Positions 1 to 6,121 of a DNA stretch of 10,284 nt are shown here, one piece after another. Below the pieces are notes generated by a model. It searched no databases. It was given only the letters and a program-made list of their open reading frames with translations, and was not told where the DNA came from. The stretch comes from Actinomycetota bacterium (lineage in GTDB: Bacteria > Actinomycetota > Acidimicrobiia > Acidimicrobiales > Aldehydirespiratoraceae): positions 1 through 10,284 of the forward strand of contig JAAXHB010000043.1 in the NCBI GenBank assembly GCA_012271125.1, in the 5' to 3' direction. A program made the position numbers and the translations under genes. The stretch's first letter is position 1. The number at the start of each line of letters is the position of its first letter.

Positions 1-914
1 CCCCAGCCCATGAACCCGATGGCGATGCCTGAGGCGATCATGAACTCGTAGCCGAAGATGGGTTTGCGGCTGAAGGTGGGGATGATTTCTGAGATGATGC
101 CAAAGCCTGGCAAGATGATGATGTAGACCTCGGGGTGGCCGAAAATCCAGAAGAGGTGTTGCCACAGGAGTGGGTCGGCACCGGTGTCGGGGTTGAAGAA
201 TTGTGCGCCGAAGAGCCGTTCGAACATCAATAGGAACAGCGCCACGGTGATGACCGGCAGGGCGAATAGCAGCAGGAACTGGGTGATCAGCAGCATCCAG
301 GTCAGCACTGGCATGCGCATGAGGGTCATGCCGGGGGCACGCATGTTGAGGCAGGTGACGATCAAATTGACAGCGGAGACCAGTGAGGCGATGCCGAGGA
401 TTTGCAGGCCGATGGCGTAGAAGTCGACGCCGTGGCTGGGTGAGAAGGCGAGGCCGCTGTTGGGTGAGTAGCAGAACCAGCCGCAGTCGGCACCGCCGCC
501 GCCGACGATCCAGCTGGTGTTTAAGAAAATTGCGCCGGAGAGCCAAATCCAAAACGACAGGGCGTTGAGGCGTGGGAAGGCAACGTCTCGGGCACCGATT
601 TGTATCGGGATGAAGTAGTTGGCGAAAGCTGCGGCGAGGGGCATGATGAAAAGGAACACCATGGTGACGCCGTGCATTGTGTAGACCTGGTTGTAGACGT
701 CGGCTGATAGGACGGTGCCTTCGGGGGCGGCAAGTTGCAGGCGGATGAGCAGGGCTTCGACACCGCCGACGAGGAAGAAGAACATCGCCGAGATGCCGTA
801 GAGGATGCCGATTCGCTTGTGGTCGACGGTGGACAGCCAGGCGCGGGGGCCGCTGTCGCCTTTGGGTCGGGTTAGGACGCCAAGCGGGCGTGTTGCTGTT
901 GCGGTATCTGTCAT
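1..914 (-). CDS. ctaD: Cytochrome c oxidase subunit I (aa3/caa3 type), 3' end cut off by window edge
   Basis: Catalytic subunit of the terminal oxidase, reducing O2 to water and pumping protons across the cytoplasmic membrane. The first 304 codons are present and open to the window edge, a bit over half of the usual length. Seen: the N-terminal 'STVDHKRIG' signature, the low-spin heme a ligand His81 in a 'MHG' motif, 'GARDVAFPRLN' of the D-channel entry region, and 'GHPEVY' with the CuB ligand His260, proton-channel Glu262 and the Tyr264 that cross-links to a CuB histidine in this family. The distal His-His and His-x-His ligands lie beyond the window. The start is ATG, overlapping the ctaC stop in an ATGA (4 bases), which suggests translational coupling; no clear ribosome binding site is seen. 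An extra C-x3-C pair (Cys144, Cys148) sits in an external loop. Confidence 0.97.
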   Translation of the reverse strand, partial: MTDTATATRPLGVLTRPKGDSGPRAWLSTVDHKRIGILYGISAMFFFLVGGVEALLIRLQLAAPEGTVLSADVYNQVYTMHGVTMVFLFIMPLAAAFANYFIPIQIGARDVAFPRLNALSFWIWLSGAIFLNTSWIVGGGGADCGWFCYSPNSGLAFSPSHGVDFYAIGLQILGIASLVSAVNLIVTCLNMRAPGMTLMRMPVLTWMLLITQFLLLFALPVITVALFLLMFERLFGAQFFNPDTGADPLLWQHLFWIFGHPEVYIIILPGFGIISEIIPTFSRKPIFGYEFMIASGIAIGFMGW

Positions 915-2146
915 GATGGGTCGCTAACTTCGGTGGCTTCGATGATCCAGTCGGCGGGCTTGTCGCCGAGGGTCATTAGGTATGCGACAAGGTCGTCGAT
1001 CTGGCCTTCGCTGAGGTTCAGGTTCGGCATGCCTCGGAACTGCTCGCCGGCGACGGTGTAGTTGGCCTTGATCGCCCCGGGGTCACGCAGCCATGCCTCC
1101 ATTGCCGGGCGGTCGAAGCTGCCGTTGGGGTTGTAAGTGTTGACGATGCCGCCGGCGAAAGTTGTGCGAGACATGAGATGGGTCAGGTCGGGTGCGGCAC
1201 CGGATGCCTGGTCTGCGCCTTCGTAAGTGTCGTTGTTGAGGCCGTCGACAAGGTGGCACGAGGTGCAAAAGCCGGCAAAGGTGGCTTGGCCTCGCAGGGC
1301 GGCTTCGTCGGTCGGGTCGGCGGCGGGTTCCATGGTGCGGTCGACCCAGCGTTGGAACTCATCGGGGTGAACGGACACGACCTGCATGCGCATGCGTGAA
1401 TGCGACAGGCCGCAGAACTCGGTGCATTGACCGAAGTAGAAGCCCTCGTCGTCGGCTTCGATCTTCCAAGGCGAGAAGCGGTTCGGCACGGCATCACGTT
1501 TGCCGTTGAGTGCCGGAATCCAGTAGGAGTGGATGACATCTCGGGAGGTGATGATCAGCTCGACCTCCTCGCCGGTGGGGATGACCATTTGCCCGGAGGT
1601 GACGATGTCTGCCGGTGGCAAGGCTTTGGCGTCGCCGATTTCTCGCAGGTCAGCGAGGGTGACCTGGTCATTGAAGTAGTAGCGGAACTCCCACCACCAT
1701 TGATTACCGACGACGACGACAGTGGGCTCCCATTGAACGGCGTTGTTGTGGATGTCTACGGTGATGGCGTTGGCTTCGGTTGAGTTGATGGTCGGCAACG
1801 ACACCAACATCAAAGCGGCGACTGCGGTCATGGTGACGGCAAAGCCGAGAGTCCAACCCCATTCGAGTCCAATGTGGCCGTGGGTTTGTTTTGGCCAGTG
1901 GTCGGCCTGGTATTTGTTGGAGCGGTGACGCCAGGCGAGCCAGGGGATGGCAACCATGATGGCAACGAAGACCACGCCGGCGATCCAAAACACTGGTAGC
2001 ACGCTGCGGCTGTGGAGCTCTTCGGCGATGGGTCCTTGTGGGGCGAAGGTGTCGAGTTCGGCGTCGGTGGCACATGATGCGAGGACGCCTGTGACGACGA
2101 CGGCTACGGCAGCCGTTAGGGCGATGCGGTGGAGTCGGCGCAACAT
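911..2146 (-). CDS. ctaC: Cytochrome c oxidase subunit II with C-terminal cytochrome c domain (caa3 type)
   Basis: Accepts electrons and passes them through CuA to subunit I. A lipoprotein signal peptide with lipobox 'LASC' (Cys25) is followed by two membrane helices (about 52-70 and 98-118) and a cupredoxin domain. CuA ligands are complete: His206 ('VIHSYW'), Cys241, Cys245, His249 and Met252. From about residue 282 there is a class I cytochrome c domain with heme motif 'CTSCH' (Cys294, Cys297, His298) and a likely axial Met373 ('RGMPNL'). At 411 residues it is longer than plain subunit II because of this fusion, as in caa3 oxidases, so a soluble or membrane cytochrome c may not be needed as the last donor. 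The ATG shares one base with the stop of the upstream gene (TGATG) and is preceded by a GAAGG-like ribosome binding site inside that gene. Confidence 0.96.
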   Translation of the reverse strand: MLRRLHRIALTAAVAVVVTGVLASCATDAELDTFAPQGPIAEELHSRSVLPVFWIAGVVFVAIMVAIPWLAWRHRSNKYQADHWPKQTHGHIGLEWGWTLGFAVTMTAVAALMLVSLPTINSTEANAITVDIHNNAVQWEPTVVVVGNQWWWEFRYYFNDQVTLADLREIGDAKALPPADIVTSGQMVIPTGEEVELIITSRDVIHSYWIPALNGKRDAVPNRFSPWKIEADDEGFYFGQCTEFCGLSHSRMRMQVVSVHPDEFQRWVDRTMEPAADPTDEAALRGQATFAGFCTSCHLVDGLNNDTYEGADQASGAAPDLTHLMSRTTFAGGIVNTYNPNGSFDRPAMEAWLRDPGAIKANYTVAGEQFRGMPNLNLSEGQIDDLVAYLMTLGDKPADWIIEATEVSDPS

Positions 2147-2931
2147 CAGTGACCTTCTTCGATGAGGTCGCCGTTGTCGTAGCTGTCGTCGTGATGGTGG
2201 AACTCACGCTCGCCGCGCACGGCTGAAAGGATGCCCGCTACAAACAGAGCTAGCACACCAAGCACGCCGAGCACCGAAACGAGTTTGCGCATCGGGCCGG
2301 GCTTGGCGGCATACAGCGCCGCTCCGATCAGGATGGCTGCCGAGACAGCACCGCCGACGATGACTGCCCCGAGAGCCGAGACCGTCAGGAAGATTCGTGA
2401 CGCTGCCAGCACGACAACGCCAATGGCGATGGCACCGGCTACGGGTATTTCAATCGGGGTCATGATGCGACTGCGTAGGGCACGGTTAGCGGCAGCGTCG
2501 CCGGTGGCTCGGTCAGTCCAGGCGTCCATCGTCCATTCGATCAAACACAGCGTGATCATCACTAGTCCGAGCACGAACACCACCGGATGCAGCACTAGTC
2601 CCATTAGAGCGGTGCCTATGCCGAGCGCTCCGATGGTTGGCCACCAACTTGAGCTGACTGCTGTGTCGTCGCCGATGTCGTCGACGCCTTGAAGGTTTGC
2701 TTGGGCTTCGGCGTCTGCGTCTCGAAACGCCACCAGCACGAGGCTCACGCCGAGGGCTACAAATGCCATTGTCGTCAGTAGTCCGTAGCCGATATGTTCG
2801 CCCACGCCGCCTTTCCATCCCAGCGAGATAGGGCCAGTGTGGCCGCCGCCGCTGGCGTAGCCGTAGATGAGTGCCGCGGCGGTGAAGGCGACAAAAAGGC
2901 CGAAGAAAAATTTAAATCCTGAGGTGAACAC
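2146..2931 (-). CDS. ctaF: CtaF-like cytochrome c oxidase subunit IV with extra C-terminal membrane domain
   Basis: Small integral membrane subunit of actinobacterial aa3 oxidases, by similarity of the first half. Residues 1-137 follow the CtaF pattern I recall: an N-terminal helix (6-26) with 'FGLFVAFTAAALIYG', a second helix (48-68), a charged segment, then 'SSWWPTIGALG' (93-103) and a helix ending 'IEWTMDAW'. CtaF is usually about 140 residues; this protein has 261. The extra part (about 140-261) adds about three helices (162-180, 182-208, 217-237) and an acidic tail with a His triplet (245-247). The extension's function is unknown. The start is GTG, with AAGGA ten bases upstream derived from the neighbouring tandem repeat. 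It lies between ctaE and ctaC in the operon. The alternative is an unrelated oxidase-associated membrane protein. Confidence 0.68.
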   Translation of the reverse strand: MFTSGFKFFFGLFVAFTAAALIYGYASGGGHTGPISLGWKGGVGEHIGYGLLTTMAFVALGVSLVLVAFRDADAEAQANLQGVDDIGDDTAVSSSWWPTIGALGIGTALMGLVLHPVVFVLGLVMITLCLIEWTMDAWTDRATGDAAANRALRSRIMTPIEIPVAGAIAIGVVVLAASRIFLTVSALGAVIVGGAVSAAILIGAALYAAKPGPMRKLVSVLGVLGVLALFVAGILSAVRGEREFHHHDDSYDNGDLIEEGH

Positions 2932-2935
2932 GCTG

Positions 2936-2986
2936 CTTTATTCCTTGGGGCTTTATTACTTGGGCTACTTGGTGACTACTTGGTGA
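2936..2986 (-). repeat. Degenerate tandem repeat covering the ctaE stop and the ctaE-ctaF spacer
   Basis: Four successive units of 15, 14, 11 and 11 bases fill the end of ctaE and the spacer. The two units at 2965-2975 and 2976-2986 are identical (plus strand CTACTTGGTGA). The other two, 2936-2950 and 2951-2964, share the CTTTATT-x-CTTGGG form. On the coding strand each unit carries CCAAG followed by A/G-rich sequence. The repeats duplicate the TAG stop of ctaE, and the last unit gives the CCAAGGA that serves as ribosome binding site of the next gene. Confidence 0.85.
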
Positions 2987-3554
2987 TGAAAACGCCGTAC
3001 CAGATGAGGAAATAGCAGATGACCATGGCGTGCCAGAACAGAGCGGAGGCTTGGGTTGTGTGGGCGAGTTCGCGTCCGAAGGTGCCGAGCAGGGCTCGCA
3101 GGGTGGTGACAAGCATCACTGCCATTGCGCCGATGAGCATGGCAATGAACGAGCCGGTGACGACGAAGAACATGAGCGCAGCGGTGGAGTCATCGATGGC
3201 GAGGCCGGTGTTTTGGTAGACGAACCAGAACTGGTTCAACACGGCTGCACCGAAGACGAGCGTGAGGCCCAGAGCGATGAATCCGTGTGGGCGGTCGTGT
3301 GTTTTGGAAGCTTGGACTGCCCATTGTGCGGTGATTGATCCGAGCAGCAGGGTTGCCATCATCATGCCGGCGGGCCCCATTTCGATGGTGCCGGAGGCGA
3401 GCCAGACTTCGCCGTCTGCCAGGGTGGATTGGCGCAGCTGAACATAGATGGCGACGAGTGCGCAGAAGGCAACGACGGCTGCGCCGGTTGCGAACAGGGT
3501 GCCGACCATTCCGCTGCGTATTCGGCTGGGGCCGGCTAGTGGGAGTGCTTGCAT
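2976..3554 (-). CDS. ctaE: Cytochrome c oxidase subunit III
   Basis: Non-catalytic core membrane subunit of the oxidase, 192 residues, close to the usual length of five-helix actinobacterial CtaE. Helices are seen at about 17-39, 60-80, 91-112, 124-150 and 170-190. Recognisable family traits are the external segment 'LADGEVWLASGTIEMG', which leads into the second helix, and the C-terminal 'ALFWHAMVICYFLIW' (His175), matching the 'YWHFVDVVWL' end of the family. It is divergent: the helix that normally reads G-x-H-x-x-H-V has 'TGSFIAMLIGA' (133-143), and the conserved acidic residue of the second or third helix is not evident. The start ATG shares one base with the stop of the upstream gene (TGATG), with GGAG ten bases before it. 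The annotation rests on these segments plus operon context. Confidence 0.88.
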   Translation of the reverse strand: MQALPLAGPSRIRSGMVGTLFATGAAVVAFCALVAIYVQLRQSTLADGEVWLASGTIEMGPAGMMMATLLLGSITAQWAVQASKTHDRPHGFIALGLTLVFGAAVLNQFWFVYQNTGLAIDDSTAALMFFVVTGSFIAMLIGAMAVMLVTTLRALLGTFGRELAHTTQASALFWHAMVICYFLIWYGVFITK

Positions 3555-5101
3555 CAGGCTGATGCTCCGACTGTGGCGTCGTCATTGCTCATGCCCTCGT
3601 TATTAGTCGCCGTCGAACTCCTTATGCCGTTAACCGTGACTGCGAGGGTGCTGAGCAGAACGAGTGCCATGGCAGCCGCGAAGAGTAGCGACCCTGCCAG
3701 GGCTGCTCGGTCAAGGGCGTCAATGCCGTCGCCGGCGGCGATCATGTTGACGGCACCGTCAAATCCAGCGCCCATGTGAGCAACGATTAGCAGCACCGCA
3801 CTAGAACCCATAAATACTGCTGCGGCTGCGCCGACGGGCTGAGGTGCTCGTGAGCAAAAGGTTTCAGGTGTCCAGTGCCAGATGGCGGCAATACCGGCGA
3901 CGATGGCTGCTAAAGCCACGCCGCTGAAAATGGCTGTGTCGGCACGGGTGTCGAACAGTTCAAGAGGTTCGATCACACGCAGCGCCCCAGCGATAGTTGT
4001 CAGGACAAGAATCTTGACCGCTGCGGCTGCGGCTATAGCAGAGGTTGAAAACATTGAAACGTTCAAACGTCCGGCAAGAGCACAGAGAGTGACCAGCCCA
4101 AAAATCGCGAGCATCGGAACAGCGATGACTATTCCGTCGAACACATAAAGCAGCTGGGTGCGGTGCTCGGCACCGGCGAAGAAATCCTGCGACCAGCCGC
4201 CGAACGCAAGCGTTGCGAAAAGTCCAATAGCTACGGGCACGCCGATGCGCTTGGCGATTTCGATTGGGTGTGCAGTTGCGCTGTTGTTATCAGCGGCTTT
4301 AGCGGCGGGTATGAGGATTTGAGCGGCGATCCCAAGCGCAGGTATTGCTAGCCCGTATATGGCCGGGGCTTCGAATATCCAGTCCAGTTGTCGCCAAATA
4401 TCGCCGTTGCCGGCGGTTCCATAGGAAATCGGGGCGCGCCCGCGCATGTCGGCATAGACGATGACAAGGTTGGCGACAAAGACCGGCAGGGTGAACATCC
4501 ACACCGCAGCCGTCACCATCATCGACCATGCCAGCGGACCGGCATCAAGCAAGCTCACACCAGTCGGGCGATGCGCAATGACTGTTGTCGCTACGACGAT
4601 TGCACCCGTTAGCAGAGCAAAAATCACCATGCCGGTTCCGAGCAGAGTCAGCGCGATGGCGTCGTTTTCATTGGCGGTGACGCCATTGAGCTTGTCCCAG
4701 CCGCCTCCTGAAAGTGACGCCACTATGACAATGACCGCGCCGAACAGCCACGCCCAGAATGCTCCGAGTGCGGCTCGCGGGAACGCCAACCTCGAAGCGC
4801 CGATTAGGCGAGGTGTCAGCGTCATAGCGATGCCAAGCAGCAGCGGCATGACAACTAAAAAGATGATGCCGATGCGGTAGAGGCTCCAGCTCCAGAACCA
4901 GTCGTTGAGAGCGTTGAGGTCGTCGCCAAATGAGGTGTGATCGAGGCGTTCAGCAGCGCTGATTACGCCGACAACGGCTGCGGCTGCGCCGAAAATCACC
5001 GAGGCAATGATGAACAGCGGGCCGATGGTGGTGTGGTCGCCTGCTATGACCGACTTGAGGCCGGTTGGAGAGGGCTGAGCCGTGTCCTCAGTCGTAGGCA
5101 T
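3554..5101 (-). CDS. Subunit-I-like membrane protein lacking heme-copper ligands (degenerate CtaD paralog)
   Basis: A 515-residue protein with about 12 predicted membrane helices, the number found in oxidase subunit I. It aligns by eye with CtaD in this window: 'GDHTTIG' matches 'VDHKRIG', 'GASRLAFPR' matches 'GARDVAFPR' and 'WIFEAPAIYGLAIPALGI' matches 'WIFGHPEVYIIILPGFGI'. The ligands are gone: the heme a His of 'MHG' is Tyr75 ('LYRIG'), the CuB His of 'GHPEVY' is Ala245, while the Tyr (Tyr249) remains. Near the C-terminus 'FDTRADTAIFSGV' (383-395) fits the family 'HDTYFVVAHFHYV' with both heme histidines replaced (Ile391, Ser393). It is therefore unlikely to reduce oxygen. It may be a structural, assembly or proton-related subunit; its role is unknown. 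Its reading frame is intact and coupled to ctaE, so it is not a decaying pseudogene. The ATG has no evident ribosome binding site and abuts a hairpin. Confidence 0.8.
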   Translation of the reverse strand: MPTTEDTAQPSPTGLKSVIAGDHTTIGPLFIIASVIFGAAAAVVGVISAAERLDHTSFGDDLNALNDWFWSWSLYRIGIIFLVVMPLLLGIAMTLTPRLIGASRLAFPRAALGAFWAWLFGAVIVIVASLSGGGWDKLNGVTANENDAIALTLLGTGMVIFALLTGAIVVATTVIAHRPTGVSLLDAGPLAWSMMVTAAVWMFTLPVFVANLVIVYADMRGRAPISYGTAGNGDIWRQLDWIFEAPAIYGLAIPALGIAAQILIPAAKAADNNSATAHPIEIAKRIGVPVAIGLFATLAFGGWSQDFFAGAEHRTQLLYVFDGIVIAVPMLAIFGLVTLCALAGRLNVSMFSTSAIAAAAAVKILVLTTIAGALRVIEPLELFDTRADTAIFSGVALAAIVAGIAAIWHWTPETFCSRAPQPVGAAAAVFMGSSAVLLIVAHMGAGFDGAVNMIAAGDGIDALDRAALAGSLLFAAAMALVLLSTLAVTVNGIRSSTATNNEGMSNDDATVGASA

Positions 5102-5120
5102 CGGGTTGCGATGCTACCCG
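5102..5120 (-). other. Hairpin directly against the start codon of the subunit-I-like gene
   Basis: On the coding strand a 5-bp stem (CGGGT/ACCCG), an A-A mismatch and a further 2-bp GC stem close a 3-base loop. The 3' arm ends at the base before ATG. There is no Shine-Dalgarno sequence between hairpin and start and no T-run, so it does not look like a terminator. It could limit ribosome access to the gene, but it may also be chance in GC-rich DNA. Confidence 0.4.
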
Positions 5121-5154
5121 TTAGCAGGGGTTGCCAAGATGATTTTGAGATGGC

Positions 5155-6057
5155 TTAGGGATGATTTTGGGCGCGGATAAGCACGTCGGCGGTGATAGCG
5201 ACGAACAGCAGCACTAAATAGGTGATCGACCAGTGGAAGAGTTGCAAAGCCCGCTCGGGTTGGGGGTTTCGCATAACGCTGATGGCGGGAATCACGAATC
5301 CGGCACCGAGCACGACGGCAGCTACCCAGTACAAGATTCCCATGCTGGCAACGGGTGCGAACAGGATCGTCAGCGCCCATAGCGCCACTGAGTAGGCGAC
5401 GATTTTGCGTGCGGTAGCTGGGACTCCCACGACCGCAGGGAGCATTGGCACTTTCGCGGCGGTGTAGTCGTCGTGGTAGTGGATTGCTAGTGCCCAAAAA
5501 TGTGGAGGCGTCCAGTAGAAGATGACCGCGAACAACACGATGGGCGCCCAGTCCAGCGTGTTGGTCACCGCAGCCCAGCCCACAAGCACTGGCACCGCAC
5601 CGGCGGCACCGCCGATGACGATGTTGCGCACCGATTTGCGTTTGAGCCAGATCGTGTAGACGAGCACGTAAAAGGCAAGTGCAGCCGACGCGAGCACTGC
5701 CGACAACAGGTTCACAAGGCTCCAAAGCAACATGAATGAGCCGACCGAAAGCAGCGTCGCGAAAATCGCGGCTTGGCGTGGCGTTATCACGCCGGTCACT
5801 AGTGGGCGATCCTGGGTGCGCTCCATGAGCTTGTCGATGTCTCGGTCTACGATCATGTTGATCGTGTTGGCACCGGCTGCCGCCAAAAAGCCGCCAATGG
5901 CTGTTGCTGCCATCAGATCCCAGCCTGGCAGGAGACTGTTGTCTGTGCGGACGCTGTAATGAGCGAGGATCATTGTTGGGACTGTGGTGATGAGGAGGAG
6001 TTCAATGATGCGGGGCTTGGTAAGCGTGACATACGCCGCAACCTTGCGCCTCAACAC
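5155..6057 (-). CDS. ctaB: Protoheme IX farnesyltransferase (heme O synthase)
   Basis: UbiA-family membrane prenyltransferase that adds a farnesyl group to heme B, giving heme O, the precursor of heme A. It has 300 residues, the usual length, with several membrane helices. Active-site motif 1 is N-x3-D-x3-D (Asn67, Asp71, Asp75) within 'NMIVDRDIDKLMERTQDRPL'. The second region is 'YHDDYTAAKVPMLP' (194-207), and the family signature 'RNIVIGGAAGAVPVLVGW' (144-161) is present. The N-terminus 'YVTLTKPRIIELLL' is typical. The start is GTG at 6057 (TTG at 6054 is possible); a stop lies four codons upstream in frame, and no ribosome binding site is visible. It is probably the first gene of the oxidase operon and lies head-to-head with ctaA. 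Codons 15-20 are one arm of a 19-bp inverted repeat. Confidence 0.96.
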   Translation of the reverse strand: MLRRKVAAYVTLTKPRIIELLLITTVPTMILAHYSVRTDNSLLPGWDLMAATAIGGFLAAAGANTINMIVDRDIDKLMERTQDRPLVTGVITPRQAAIFATLLSVGSFMLLWSLVNLLSAVLASAALAFYVLVYTIWLKRKSVRNIVIGGAAGAVPVLVGWAAVTNTLDWAPIVLFAVIFYWTPPHFWALAIHYHDDYTAAKVPMLPAVVGVPATARKIVAYSVALWALTILFAPVASMGILYWVAAVVLGAGFVIPAISVMRNPQPERALQLFHWSITYLVLLFVAITADVLIRAQNHP

Positions 6058-6097
6058 ACCGCAAGGCTAAAGAGGTATGCCCCGCATCATTGAACTC
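5998..6097. repeat. 19-bp perfect inverted repeat: ctaB codons 15-20 copied in reverse into the ctaB-ctaA gap
   Basis: The arms are 5998-6016 and 6079-6097, perfectly complementary over 19 bases with a 62-base spacer. The left arm is ctaB coding sequence (P-R-I-I-E-L); the right arm lies in the intergenic region and reads PRIIEL in the plus direction within a short ORF. The spacer holds the ctaB start codon and a smaller hairpin. There is no T-run, and the arms do not flank a transposase. A ctaB transcript starting upstream of 6097 could fold into a long stem enclosing its own start. Confidence 0.9.
6042..6066. other. 7-bp hairpin with the ctaB start codon in its loop
   Basis: CCTTGCG at 6042-6048 and CGCAAGG at 6060-6066 are complementary, with an 11-base loop (6049-6059) containing the ctaB GTG start (6055-6057). 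It is nested inside the larger 19-bp inverted repeat. It could present or hide the initiation site of a ctaB mRNA that has no Shine-Dalgarno sequence. The fold is inferred from complementarity only. Confidence 0.5.
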
Positions 6098-6121
6098 GTT
6101 AGTTCTAATCTTGGGAGGTGA
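6077..6121 (+). CDS. Putative 14-codon leader ORF upstream of and overlapping ctaA
   Basis: ATG to TGA encodes MPRIIELVSSNLGR. Codons 2-7 are the inverted copy of ctaB codons 15-20 in the same phase, so the peptide begins with a piece of heme O synthase. Its TGA overlaps the ctaA GTG start (GTGA), a layout typical of translational coupling, and its last codons contain the GGGAGG that would otherwise be too close to the GTG to act as a ribosome binding site. Its own AGAGG lies only one base before the ATG, so its initiation may be weak. No homology to known leader peptides is recognised. It could be a chance ORF. Confidence 0.35.
   Translation: MPRIIELVSSNLGR

Noticed and set aside
1704..2207. 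Minus-strand ORF of 167 residues across the ctaC start region
   Set aside because: It is out of frame with ctaC, Arg/His-rich and low in complexity, as expected for a shadow frame in GC-rich DNA.
5998..6097. 19-bp inverted repeat as insertion sequence ends or a terminator
   Set aside because: Only 62 bases separate the arms, one arm is essential ctaB coding sequence, there is no transposase or target duplication, and no T-run follows.
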